This document shows, piece by piece, positions 11,139 through 21,884 of a stretch of 64,000 nt of DNA (the first letter of the stretch is position 1; each line of letters begins with the position of its first letter). Source of the stretch: Aphrocallistes beatrix (lineage: Eukaryota; Porifera; Hexactinellida; Sceptrulophora; Aphrocallistidae); the NCBI GenBank assembly GCA_963281255.1, contig OY725500.1:1612001-1676000 (forward strand), written 5' to 3'. Under the pieces are notes generated by a model. The model did no database searches. It saw nothing but the letters and a program-made list of their open reading frames with translations, and had not been told where the DNA came from. The position numbers were made by a program, and so were the translations under genes.

Positions 11139-11936
11139 GTCTAATACAATGCGTATTCCTCCCTCCTAACACAACTTCGATGATCCAACCACTCGATGGA
11201 GGCATCCTAGAAACAATCAAACGGAACTACCGTAAACTCTTGCTTGAACGAGTACTTGCATCAAATACATGGGAAAATTCACCTACCTTGTTAGAGGCAA
11301 TTAGACATATCAATTTAAAAGATGTCACCTATATGTTAGGGGAAGCATGGGACCAAGTAAAGCCGAATTCGATAGCTAAGGTTTGGCGGAAAACCTTATT
11401 AAATAGAGTAGACGCACTGCGTCAAGATCTCGAACCCAACTGTACCAGTAGTACTACTAACACTGATTCTGAAGGGGATTTTACTACTGAGTCTGAAGGG
11501 TTTAATAATGAGTCTGAAGCGGATGCTGTCATTATTTCAGAGGGACTCAGAGAAACCGGATTTGACATCAACATAGCACAAGCACAGGAATGGCTTACAG
11601 TTGGTAAATATGAGCAAGGACATTCCACTTTGACAGATGACGAAATATTGAATTTTGTTTGTAATCCTGTTGCGGAAGATAACGATGAAGTAGACGATAC
11701 TAGAGACGAACCAGTTATCCCTTCGCATAGAGGAAACTTTTGAGTGTTTTTCTAAATGTATATTATGGCTAGAAGCACAACCAGACTCTGATCCAGTATC
11801 AGTTCAGCTCCTACGTCGCTTGCAGCAAAATACAGCTAACAACGAGAAACAGCACTAAAACAGCTGCAACTAACCACTTTTTTACTACCAAATAACGATT
11901 TATTATTTACTTTGTACTTACATATATATGTTCATA

Positions 11937-12360
11937 CAGGGTGTTTCAGCGATTGTATCACAAAAGTAAATTGCTTTCATTTCATTTGTGATTGAGATAA
12001 TTTAGTTATTTTGGTTGCTTTTGAAAGGAAATCCTTTGACATTACGAAAAACAATGAAGCAAACCGTTGGAATAAAAGTAAATTATTTTAAAACATCATT
12101 AATATGGGATAACTCATTTTCGATTTAATCATTTTGGGCGGGTAAACCTTAGAAGTGTGGGGTAGTCTTGAATAGGACTGATTTTTATGGTAGAATTCCA
12201 CCATCTTGATCTTGTTTTGTTTGTCATCTAGCTTGTCCATTTTGCTGTCACACAAATGTCAGAAGGTGCTAAACAACATCGTAAAAGGGGAAGATGATTA
12301 GTAAAATATTTACCTAGTAATTTCAAATTCTTTTCGTGATACAATCGCTGAAACACCCTG
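11937..12360. mobile_element. TA-target MITE (Tc1/mariner-like), 424 bp
   Basis: Inverted ends CAGGGTGTTTCAGCGATTGT and ACAATCGCTGAAACACCCTG, with TA at 11935-11936 and 12361-12362. The arms are about 30 bp. No transposase inside. Located in the 3' part of the Tigger element, after its transposase gene. Confidence 0.9.
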
Positions 12361-12519
12361 TACTTGTAAATTTAACTTGTAGCATGTTCTGCAAACAAAA
12401 TACAAAGCATAGATAGCTGATTGCTTATTTGAAAATACGTATGTTCATCCTGTAAAATTATGGAGTATGTATAGTTCGTAGTCCAAACTCCCGATTATCC
12501 GAACCAGGCTTGGACCGGA

Positions 12520-13208
12520 TCAACCGGGTTCCGAACTGCCCTTTGGACTGTGCAATGCTCCGGCCACTTATCAACGTATCATGGATCAAGCTCTTGCGAG
12601 GGCCTCAAATACAGAGTCTTATATTGATGACTGCCTGGTGTACTCAAAGAACTTTAGGGAACACCTCAGCGATCTACACACAGCCCTTCAGGGATTCAAG
12701 TTAGCCAACACACAGCTCCGCGTAGAGAAGTTCAGCTTCGGGTATTGGGAAGGAAAGTTCCTCCGCTGAAGTGGCCGAAGAGTGCCAACTTGCATTTGAT
12801 ACGCTCCGAGAGACCTTGGCTACCGAGCCGGTCGTATTGCGCTATCCTAGATGTGGGCAACCATTCATAGTGGAGGCAGACGTAAGCAATGTCGCTATCG
12901 CAGCGGTCGTCTCTCAGTACGACCCAACCACGGGGCTACTCCAGCCAATCAGTTATTTTTCATCCGCTCTTAACGAGACGCAGATGAAGTATAGCGCCGG
13001 ACAAAGAGAGGCATGGGCTATAGTGGCCGCAACGCGAAAGTGGCACAACTACCTTAAGGGTGCTACAGGAGCAATAGTACTGACAGATCATAATCCGCTG
13101 GCCTGGCTCAGGCGACAGCCTGACCCCCGGCATACATTTGCTAGGTGGATTATGGTATTAGAGGATCTCGACTGTCAAATACAACTGTGTGGCAGGCAGA
13201 CTGTCTGA
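12520..13208 (+). pseudogene. Gypsy element B: RT palm end and RNase H
   Basis: Resumes after the Tigger insertion with ELPFGLCNAPATYQRIMDQ, the YxDD box as ESYIDDCLVYSKNFREHL (about 12620-12665; catalytic aspartates intact), then an abrupt jump at 12769-12771 from the RT thumb (KFSFGYWEGKF) to the RNase H connection (AEECQLAFDTLRETLATEP): about 70 codons with the SFLGLxNYYR region are missing. RNase H follows with VEADVSNVAIAAVVSQYDP, YSAGQREAWAIVAATRKW and VLTDHNPLAWLRRQPDPRH. Internal deletion plus a frameshift at about 13190. Confidence 0.88.
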
Positions 13209-14168
13209 GCCGTTCCTCTATCCTAGCATCCGAGACGGATATTGACAATGGAGTTAACGACGAAAGTTCTTTCGAGGATTTGATATACGTAGTTGTAGGC
13301 GCAATGGGTTGGATAGAGAAGGTGAAGAATGCGCAAAACGCGGATGGCGCACTCTGCTTCGTGAGGGCACAGCTCAGTGAAACAGGAGAAGTCACTGCAG
13401 GACAATTCAAGAAAGTCGGAGATCTGCACCTCAGAGATTATCTTGTATGCAAGGGAACCAGAATTGTGGTCCCGAATTCATTACGCAGTGAAATAATGGG
13501 TATAGCACATAGTACGGGTCATTTTGGGAGAGAGAAAACAAGGCAGCTTATAGCTCGCAATTATTTTTGGACTGGTATGGATCGGGACATAAGTAAACAC
13601 TGCGCGGCGTGCTAGATTTGTGCGAAGGCTAATCCTAACCTGCGAACTAGAGAACCCCTAGAACTGATAAAGAATCCGCCGATCAATTCGGGGCACACAG
13701 TCACTCTGGACGTCGCCACCCTGCCATGCAGTGAAGAAGGTTATAGATACTTTCTCTTAGTGGTGGACACGTTCTCAAAATGGATCGAAATAATTCCGAG
13801 CGGGACCAAACTGGAGAGTCCATCAAGAAGGCATTCCTCACAGGATGGGTGTACAGACATGGAGTACCCACAGTGTTAGTCTTCCCTACCTTGACCTTGT
13901 TGACAACAGAATGGAAATTGCTCCAGAAACGGACGAAGAAATTTTAGAAAATGTTGAGGGCGACAGTCCAGCGAATGTCGAGAATAAGGAGAGAAGCACA
14001 GCAGTATCAGACCTGGCGATCGGCCACCTTGACCCCGAATCAGATTGCGGGGGCAGCAGATGGTTGAGTAGAATGTCAGCTGAAGAACCGGGGGGAAATG
14101 GGGATTTACGCCGATCAGCTAGAATCAGGAAGAAGCCAGACTGGTTTGGCTACTCAGATTCAGATTAG
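13145..14168 (+). pseudogene. Gypsy element B: integrase and C-terminal tail
   Basis: From ADCLSRSS (about 13200) the frame reads a linker, then STGHFGREKTRQLIARNYFW and DRDISKHCAAC (HHCC zinc region, to 13615, ending in an in-frame TAG within the HHCC motif). After frame changes the core gives VTLDVATLPCSEEGYRYFLL and VDTFSKWIEI (first catalytic D, about 13705). The second half of the core with the other D and the E is deleted at about 13830-13890. The last piece (13845-14168) is an acidic/basic tail ending RRSARIRKKPDWFGYSDSD, the same kind of tail seen at the end of element C. Integrase joins cDNA to the chromosome; this copy cannot. Confidence 0.85.
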
Positions 14169-14208
14169 AGTCATAATATATTTTCGATTTCATTTTGAGG
14201 GGAGATGA

Positions 14209-14555
14209 TGTCATGGAAATCTCTAAAACTTAGGGTTATTAGACAACCGCAAGATACTCACTTAACCCGAGCACGTCCAGGAATGTTGAATTGAAAGTGA
14301 AAGTTAATTGAAAGTAAACTGAAAATGAAAGTGAAAGCTGGGTCATTTCTATTTATACCTTTGACCCCAACCAAGTAATCCTCGGGTTATTAATTAATCA
14401 ACTAGTTACGTTGTTATTGTATCGTATTTGGTTAGCCTAACATTTAGTTTGTATTGCTGTATTCAATAGTCAAACATAATCTTGTCCTTCTTGATTTACT
14501 CGCCACGCTAGCAGTAGTACGTATCAATATTTTCCGTTCCAGTCCCCTAAACACT
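14209..14555 (+). repeat. Probable 3' LTR of Gypsy element B (truncated)
   Basis: Directly after a purine-rich tract GAGGGGAGATGA (14197-14208) comes TGTCATGG, the same junction (purine tract, then TGTCATG) seen at both ends of element C. Short GAAAGTGAAAGTTAATTG repeats occur inside. The right end is lost where repeat A starts at 14556. There is no 5' partner for comparison. Confidence 0.6.
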
Positions 14556-15105
14556 ATCCTTACTATTAAAACTCGATTATTGTTTATATATATATATATA
14601 TATATCTGTAACGAATTGATTGAAGAAACTGCAGGGCGCAGAAGGCTGATTTTTGGCATGTGGGAGTCTTTTGGCTATGGCTCCAGTAAGTTCTGAGTTC
14701 AGAGCAAAATGTCGACTCATCATGGAATTATGACGTCATTGTCACATTTTTAAAAGTTAAGCAACACAGTTATTCGGGCATAACTCAGCTATTATAGGGG
14801 ATAGAAGGCTGAAATTTTAATAGAATCTGTATAGTAACATACCTCACATATGATGCGACTTTCATCAAAAAATGATGACTCATCACTTTGTTATGACGTC
14901 ATCATTACGCCTCAAAAATTTTAAAATTGACAAATTTGGTGATTTTTCGAGTGAAATCGATTTTAACACTAAGATGGACTTATTTAGAGATGTTATCTCC
15001 CTTATAATTAAACCAATGTGACCCCAGGCGACCAAAGGGAGCCTCCGGCGGACACGAAGTGTCCGCCAGCCGCGCAGCGCAAGCAAGCGAAGCGCGCTTG
15101 TATTA
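14556..15105 (+). mobile_element. Repeat family A copy (left TIR to GC module)
   Basis: Terminal ATCCTTACTATTAAAACTCG, TA run, TGTAACGAATTGATTGAAGA (14605), the conserved A arm with ATGTCGACTCATCATGGAAT and GGCATAACTCAGC, then the GC-hairpin module (15017-15105). This is the clearest single-copy order of family A: TIR - TA - arm - GC module. The right TIR is missing. Confidence 0.8.
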
Positions 15106-15321
15106 TGTATAGTGAGAACAAATTTAAACACAAATGATCTACATTTATTGATCTTAAATTAATGAACACAATTAAATTGTAAGATGTATATATAATAGGA
15201 AACTTCATACTTCCAATTAAGTAATGATACAATATACCAAATGAGACAAATTTATTAGATAGTGCAAAACAAGAGAATCATTGAATTTAGTACGAATTGT
15301 TGTATCACTTAATTGGAAATA

Positions 15322-15518
15322 CAGTCGACTCCGCTTAATAGGGCCACATCGGTCAGAGGACATTTTGCCCCGATTAAGCGGAGGACCCTATTAACCGAAA
15401 ATATTTTGTATTAGCTTATATGTGTGTGTGAGAGCTATTCCGGTCCTGCCAAAAGTGGCCCGATTAAGCGGCTGACCCGATTAAACAGTGGCCCTGCCCT
15501 ATTAAGCGGAATCGACTG
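15322..15518. mobile_element. pogo-type MITE, 197 bp
   Basis: Ends CAGTCGACTCCGCTTAATAG and TATTAAGCGGAATCGACTG, TA at 15320-15321 and 15519-15520. A second member of the same family is at 39956-40118. Confidence 0.9.
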
Positions 15519-15760
15519 TACTTGTAATATGCTTTTACTGTCAGATAAAAACAAATTTTAATGTATAGGCTGTTATGGCACTCGAGATATATTCTTAATT
15601 GATGAAAATTGATTTTCATAGCAAACGCTGGAATGTAACAACTTTCCAACGAAAAATTTCCAAATTTTTCATATCAAATGGTCTCTAACTAGGTCTATTG
15701 TCTTATTAATGCTTAAAGTGTGTTTAAAAAAGGACTTAATTACGGTTAACACTCCGTAAA

Positions 15761-15937
15761 ATGGGTCGATTTGTATGGCCATGTTTTGGGCAAAGAACCT
15801 TTAATTCTTTTATCCTCGAAATAAAAACCAAAAATCCCCGAATGGAGGTTTTTGGGATTTTAGGTGGAGAATAAGAAAGTTCAACAAGTTCTTTGCCCAA
15901 AGCATGGCTTTTTATGAAATTTTCAAAACCGATCCAT
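15761..15937. repeat. Foldback repeat
   Basis: ATGGGTCGATTT ... GGCCATGTTTTGGGCAAAGA on the left pairs with TCTTTGCCCAAAGCATGGC ... AAACCGATCCAT on the right. Small hairpin MITE in otherwise empty DNA (15520-16620). Confidence 0.7.
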
Positions 15938-16139
15938 ACCTGATTTTTTATTGCTATCGATTTTATTTATCCCTATTTAAAACCAGTAAATGGCCTTGTA
16001 TATATATATAAGGCTATGCATAAATAAATTATAAAAATATATTTTCAATCCTATGAAACTTTTCACAATTTTCATCTTAAATTAAATCGTTTCAATTTAA
16101 TTCTATAGTCTTAAATCATTTTGTATTGGAATACTATAA

Positions 16140-16335
16140 GTTATTTTTTTCAAAAGGTGTGTATATCAATATGTTAATAACTCTTAAAATATTCATATTA
16201 TTACTTTTAAAACACGAAAATCGGATCCTACATGGTGAAATACCCTACAATAGCCGTTGAGATCTTACTTATATCTTTAAACAAAGTTTTGCAGTGGTGG
16301 TGTTAAAATATGAATATATAGTGGTTTTACTGTAA
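16140..16335 (+). repeat. Single unit of the ~153-bp satellite family
   Basis: Blocks ATGTTAATAACTC, AAATATTCATATTATTACTT, CGAAAATCGGATCCTACAT and GTTTTGCAGTGGTGGTGTTA match the units at 32.7-33.3 kb and 51.5-51.7 kb in the same order. Confidence 0.7.
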
Positions 16336-16888
16336 TATAACTAAGAGTGTGGTACCTCTCCTGGAATCTTTGATTCAACATTCCATTGATTGATGGTTGC
16401 TTTATTAGCATGAAAGAATTTGCTTTCGTATACAGCAGTTGGAGAATTATAATCAAAAGATTGATCACTGATGTGAATAGGGTTATTCTGGAAAGATTAA
16501 AAAAGTAAAAAAGAAACATAAAATAAATTATGATCATGAATATAAAAAGAGTCCTGTAAAATTACTAACAACAAAAACTATAATATTGTCTTATGAGTTA
16601 TTAATGTAGTATTAATACGTATTGCAATGTTTTTGAGGACTTTGTGTGTACATGCGTATAAACCGAAAGTCTTGGGTAAGGTCGGCTAAGCTATTGTTTC
16701 CTTTATGCTGGCCAGTGTCGCAAGGATCAGCGCTGGAGAGGTATACCAGTCACTGTCTGCAGTACTGTAGCTTCAATCACAAGATGTATTCTTAACCAGA
16801 TTTTCTAATTTTAACGCTCTAACAATTAACTCTGAGACACTTTCGTTCAGTGTTTTAAGATCGTGATCTATGTTATAGTAAATTCCGC

Positions 16889-17425
16889 TCCTACAGCTGC
16901 TCCGTGTGTCAGACAAAATTCTGGGCGGGTGAGAAGCTCTCAGGTAGCACTAAATCCTGTTATAAGTTCTCCTTATGTTGTGGGGAGGGCAAGGTTGTTC
17001 TACTTCCTGTGGCTCCACACCCTGAACTGTTGATGCACCTGCTAACGGCTACAGACCCGCGGGGAAGAGCGTTTAGAGAACAGATCAGAGCATACAACAA
17101 CGCTCTGGCATTCGCTTCTCTTGGAGCGAACCTCGATAAGGGTCTGGCTAATGCTAAGCGGGGAGTGTACACATTTCGTATACACGGAGTGATGTACCAT
17201 CGTATCGGACGGTTGATGCCTAACGAAGGCGAGGCACCCGCATTCGCACAGATCTACATTCATGACGGAACCGCTGATGCCGAAATGGCGAACCGTTAGC
17301 GCCATCTTGGAGATGCTGCGCTCCCTGAGCTAAAGGGATTGCAGCATATGCAGCATGAGGTTAATCCTTATGTGGCATTTTTTAGACAGGGACTAGATCT
17401 GATGCGAGAGCAGGGGGGGAGCTGA
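16889..17425 (+). pseudogene. Helentron protein part 1: zinc finger and N-terminal domain
   Basis: Reads SVCQTKFWAGEKLSGSTKSC then FSLCCGEGKVVLLPVAPHPE, a cysteine-rich zinc finger (CxxC plus CC) typical of the start of Helitron Rep-helicases, followed by LLMHLLTATDPRGRAFREQI, NNALAFASLGANLDKGLANA and GVYTFRIHGVMYHRIGRLMP (Helitron_like_N). A stop at 17298 and a frame change near 17420 break it. The zinc finger is thought to help recognise element DNA. Confidence 0.87.
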
Positions 17426-18425
17426 CGTGAGAATGGTGATCAAAGCAGACGGGTGTCCAGATTCTCGACGTTATAACGCTCCCACTGCTCAGGAAATAGT
17501 TGTCATTCTCCCGAATGACGGTTATGGAGAAGAGGTCGCCAGCAGGGATATAGTGCTGTACGTGCGGAAGGGCGGTCTCCAGCACATTACAGAGACTCAC
17601 CGTGCGTACGATACACTGCACTATGTCCTCCTATTCCCTCTAGGCGAAGACGGCTGGCATCTCAACATTCCTCACTCGAAAGGGAGAGGAAATATCACCT
17701 CTATGGAGTATTATGCATACCGACTGATGGTACGGAGCCGCTTGAGCCCTCTACACCTGAGTGGTAGACTTTTCCATCAGTATACTGTGGATGTATACGC
17801 CAAGATAGAACAGCAGCGTCTGAACTACATCAGGACCAATCAGAAGAAGATTCGTGTGGATTGGCTGATGCAGTCGCTGCCGGTGACGTAGACTCCAGAG
17901 AGTTGGGACGTAAGATAGTGCTTCCCTCCTCCTATACTGGCTCTCCTCGGCAGATGTTCAAGTTGTACCAGGATGCAATGAGTATAGTCCGGAAATATGG
18001 TAAGCCAGACTATTTCATTACATTTACATGTAATCCGCAATGGGAGAAGATTATGTCCGCTCTCTAATTAGATCAGAAAGCGTCTGAACGCCCTGATTTA
18101 GTAGTTAAAGTCTTTAGATTGAAGTTGAGAGAATTGATTTCGGATCTTATGAATAAACACATATTGGGTAAACCCCTTGCTCATGTTTATACTATTGAAT
18201 TCCAAAAGAGAGGTCTTCCTCACGCGCACATTCTGATTATACTATCGGATCATGATAAGCCCAGGGAACCGTGTGAGTATGATATAATTGTGTGTGCTGA
18301 GCTCCCTGACCCTGTTCTCCAACCTCGACTGCACGCTATCGTTAAACGCTGTATGATGCACGGTGCATGTGGTGTAGCCAATAAGAGTGCTCCCTGTTTA
18401 AAAGACGGGAAAGTACAGTGAGTGC
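17426..18425 (+). pseudogene. Helentron protein part 2: Rep (HUH endonuclease)
   Basis: Reads YDTLHYVLLFPLGEDGWH, FHQYTVDVYAKIEQQRLNYI, then a frame change, SSYTGSPRQMFKLYQDAMSI and GKPDYFITFTCNPQWEKI. An in-frame TAA stands at 18065-18067. Then comes the metal-binding HUH motif inside RGLPHAHILIILSD (about 18205-18250) and CMMHGACGVANKSAPCLKDG. The catalytic tyrosine region follows just beyond in another frame as AVKYLYKYVYKGHDRA (18424-18470). The enzyme nicks single-stranded ends for rolling-circle transposition. Motifs are preserved but the reading frame is broken at least four times. Confidence 0.9.
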
Positions 18426-19235
18426 AGTTAAATATCTATACAAATACGTGTACAAAGGACACGACCGAGCTATTGTAGAATTTAAGTCAGGTGGTGAGGA
18501 GGCAGAGGCTGCCGGAAAGAAAAAGTGCGTCGATGAAATATCGACTTATCTTTGCGTATGAGCTTCACGCGAATCTACCACATGTGTTGAGATTAGCTCT
18601 GTATCTTGAGAATCAGCAGCCAGTTTATTTCCCAGAGCAGGCTGAGCTTGATGATGTGTTGAGCCGACAAAGGCACACCACTTTGACTGGATGGTTTGTT
18701 GCAAACCAGGAATTCCACTGCGCTAGGGAGGTTACATATACTAATTTCCCCGATGAGTTTGTATGGGATAAATCGAAACGGAATGGAAGTTGAGAGTGAA
18801 GGGGCATGGCACCATGATAGGTCGCATGTATGCAGCTCTCGCTGATGGTACTGTCTGTGAAAGCTTTAAGGAGGCCGCGCGCAGACTTGGATTGTTGGAA
18901 GATGACACGGAGTTAGATCAGTGTTTGGCAGAAGCGGTAGTTTCTGTGATGCCCCCACAGATGCGCCAGCTCTTTGTCACGATCCTCCTATTTAGTGTCC
19001 CAACTGATCCCTTAGCCCTTTGGGAACACCATCAGGCCTCTTTATCTGAGGACTTTCTGTGTCGGTGCTAAGCGAGTAGTTCTTGACGTCCAATTGGATG
19101 AGCACATTTTAAACTGTGTATTGTTGGATATTGAGAATCGCTTACAGAGACATGGAAAGTCTTTAGAGGATTACCCAGGTATGCCTGTCCCTAAGCATAT
19201 GCGTAATCCGTACGAAGAACCCAGAATCATACAGA
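18426..19235 (+). pseudogene. Helentron protein part 3: Rep-helicase linker
   Basis: Reads DEISTYLC, then LPHVLRLALYLENQQPVYFP, TTLTGWFVANQEFHCAREV, TYTNFPDEFVWD, and after a frame change GRMYAALADGTVCESFKEAA and VVSVMPPQMRQLFVTILLFS, all typical of the segment between Rep and helicase in Helitrons. Frame breaks at about 18490, 18790 and 19070. Confidence 0.85.
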
Positions 19236-21103
19236 ATGAACTTGATTATTGTTAGTGATCTGTTGGAAATGGTGCGTGTCAATGTGCCAATGCTCAATGC
19301 AGACCAACTGATTGTCTTCAACACTGTGATGAAAGCCATTGATGATTCCGCGGTCTATCCTAAGGTGTTCTTCGTGGATGGACCTGGCGGTACAGGTAAA
19401 ACGTTCGTTTACAATACACTGTTAGCTACGGTCCGTTCTAGGAGAGAGATTGCCCTCGCAATGGCTTCTTCAGGGATTGCGGCACTCCTCCTAAATGGTG
19501 GCAGGACTGCACATTCGAGAATGAAAGTTCCTCTCTCGACCAATGCACATTCTGCGGGTAGCATTACAAAGCAGAGTGTGCTTGCCCGTCTCATCTAGCG
19601 TGCAAGTTTATTCGTCTGGGATGAGGCTCCAATGTCTCATAAGCATGTTGCTGAATGCATGGATCGAACTCTGAGAGACCTGTGCTCTTGCGATCTACCA
19701 TTTGGCGGCAAGGTTATAGTATTTGGAGGTGATTTCCGTAAGATTCTGCCTGTAATTAGACGAGGAACCAGAGGTGATGTTGTTTCTGCATGTCTCAACA
19801 GATCATCTCTCTGGCGTTATGTTAAGGTTTTAAATTTGACTATTAATATGCGCCTACGGAAATTATCTTCTCAGGACTCACTTGACGTGAGTGATTTCTC
19901 CAACTTCTTATTGAGGGTTGGAGAGGGCACTGAACTCGAAGATGAGGATCACATGATTCACATCGAAGTTTGTTGTCCCGGGAAATGATATTTCTGATTT
20001 GGTTTCTTCTGTCTATGGTGACATTGTGAATTACCTTGAATTACCATTACCTTGATCAGGATTTCATGAGTCGCCGCATCTTAATGTCTCCAAAGAATGA
20101 GACAGTAGATGCCATAAACGATTACGTTATGCGACAGATACCTGGAGATGATCAAATATTTTTAAGTGCAGATTCAGTTGATGATACGCAGGCTGCCATA
20201 TACCCCACGGAGTTCTTGAACTCTCTAAATCCTAATGGTATACCCCCTCATCGTCTGAAGCTTAAAGAGTTTGCATCTATCATTCTCCTGCGGAATCTTG
20301 ATTCTGCTCAGGGTTTGTGTAATGGCACTCGCTTGACTGTAAGATCGTTTACTAAACGTCTTATAGACGCGGAGATCGCCACAGGTATCCATGCGGGGAC
20401 TCGAGTATTCGTTCCTCGCATTCCACTACTTACTCCCTCAGATTCTAGCCTTCCCTTTATCTTAAAGCGAAGACAGTTCCCAGTACGGCCTGCTTTCTGT
20501 ATCACAATAAATATGGGTCAAGGTCAGAGTTTAGAGACTGTTGGTATTTTCCTCCCTTCCCCTGAAGCCATATTCAGCCATGGTCAACTCTATGTGGCTC
20601 TTAGTCGCGTTCAGAATCCTAGCGGTTTGAAGATCATGGTTTGTGGAGGACAACCGTCTACTGGAGGAGGAGTATTGGTTAAGAATGTCGTATATCGGGA
20701 GGTTTTTCTAACTCACGTTGGAGAGCCTTCGTTATCTAGCCAGGATTTGATTGATTCATTTTCGCTGGATGATATATCGTTCGATTCTTCTCAGCTGTCA
20801 CCACTTCTTTCTCACGCCAAAAAGAGGGTAATCATGGCTGATTCTGAGAGGAAGAGTAAAGTATTAAAAATATTCGAGTTCAGTCAGACTAGCGTTGTTA
20901 CATTAGAGGATCCTGAAAGCAATGCTTTTCAGAGTAATCACGTTACATTTGAATCGTCTGATGTTGTTTTCAATGCAATTATTAGGCATCCAAGTATGAC
21001 TGGGCATTCGGAAATCTATCTCTTTAATAACTTTACTCTCGCAATGCGATATAATCTGTCCCAATCAATTAGGTTGGAGAATGGAGCGATTTTTATCGAA
21101 TAG
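19236..21103 (+). pseudogene. Helentron protein part 4: PIF1-like SF1 helicase
   Basis: Motif order: LNADQLIVFNTVMKAID, Walker A VDGPGGTGKTFVYNTLL (about 19375-19425), ASSGIAALLLNGGRTAHS (Ia), Walker B LFVWDEAPMSHKH (about 19608-19645), FGGDFRKILPVI (III), and after a frame change SRRILMSPKNETVDAINDYV, LRNLDSAQGLCNGTRL, and TINMGQGQSLETVGIFLP with GQLYVALSRVQNPSGL (V-VI). A single in-frame TAG at 19597-19599 interrupts the first half; a frameshift near 19985-20036 joins the second half, where a short duplicated AATTACC is visible. Unwinds DNA during rolling-circle transposition. The region 20036-21103 is fully open (355 codons). Confidence 0.93.
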
Positions 21104-21631
21104 AGAAGATATAATGTCGTGTGGCCCTATTTCGCACTACTATCAGTCACTTAAAGCTAGACTGCGCAATAAATTTGATCCTCAAATTTATTTGTGTCCA
21201 GTGTATGGCGACGGTAACTGTCTCTATCGGACTCTATCTCATGTCATTTTTGGTAGTGAGAGCTTCTCAAACACAGTCTGATCTCCAAATTTAAGAGCAC
21301 TCCAGCGCATTTCTATAACGTTATGCGTAGATCAGGCATTTTCAGTGATCAGGAACTGATTGAGCATATGGATCGCGTATCTGTTCTCAATGAGTGGGGT
21401 ACTAACACTGAATTGAATATGATAGGGGCTTTGGCTCGGATATATGTATTGTCAATTAATGCAACCGACATATATCCTCACTATTGGAATATCCAGCCAG
21501 TTTATATTCATGAAAAGCTGGAAGTTCCTTTAGAGTGTGACCCTATTTATGATGGTCGTAAATTAGGTGTTTTATTTCACCGGATTCACCATCAGATAGG
21601 TATGAAACACTTTCCATTCTATAATAGTTAG
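21081..21631 (+). pseudogene. Helentron protein part 5: OTU-type cysteine protease domain
   Basis: Overlaps the helicase end. VYGDGNCLYRTLSHVIFG (21196-21255) carries the OTU catalytic D-G-N-C box. After a stop and frame change at about 21281, MRRSGIFSDQELIEHMDR, NEWGTNTELNMIGALARIYV and GVLFHRIHHQIGMKHFPFYN follow: the WGxxxEL block and a late His-rich block expected to supply the catalytic histidine. OTU domains cleave ubiquitin chains; their job in Helentrons is not established. Presence of OTU next to a PIF1 helicase separates Helentron/Helitron2 from canonical Helitron1. Confidence 0.85.
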
Positions 21632-21884
21632 CTCGATAATTCTACTGACTTTAGTATCCTGCACTGATTATTCCATTGGTTTAATTGTGTTGTGTACTAT
21701 TAGTTAGTATGGTGAGTCTATGGCAATCATTCCCGAGACTAGATGCTTCTATTGCAGGAGAGAGTGCCCATCTTAGTCGTTCTACAAATTATTACGCATG
21801 TTTTATGAGAATCAACTGTATTTGTACTAAGTGTGCTGTTTTAATAACATGCGTTCTGATGTACATTGGAGTAGTATTCACTCA

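Larger units (their letters stand above)
9361..11743 (+). pseudogene. Tigger/Jerky-like (pogo family) DDE transposase, broken
   Basis: In order: an N-terminal helix-turn-helix (LTLKNKQKIIERLKKGVKPS, KLFNCGKSTISELK; 9366-9480); a CENP-B-like second HTH with QKALQFYRQLNDDAPSDEF and ASSGWLDKSKRRHGIRQL (9650-9770); then DDE motifs YNADETGLFWRLLPDKTL (about 9875-9930, first D), LFLDNCAAHPG (about 10710-10750, second D) and PPNTTSMIQPLDGGI (about 11160-11205, third D). A long acidic tail follows to the stop at 11743. Family proteins excise and reinsert the transposon at TA sites. The last 205-codon piece is open, but the gene is dead: frameshifts at about 9485, 9600, 9790 and 9985, plus insertions of 538 and 359 bp between the catalytic motifs. 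Confidence 0.9.
9066..12500 (+). mobile_element. Tigger/Jerky-like DNA transposon inserted in Gypsy element B
   Basis: Starts at 9066 with CAGTGCAACCCCGATTATCC behind a TA, a pogo/Tigger-type terminus, and interrupts the RT of element B. It carries the transposase 9361-11743 and three younger insertions (10129-10666, 10780-11138, 11937-12360). The right border is odd: at about 12474-12505 the sequence AGTCCAAACTCCCGATTATC lies in the same orientation as the left end instead of inverted, and about 40 RT codons of element B are missing. The right boundary is therefore approximate and probably deleted or rearranged. Confidence 0.75.
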
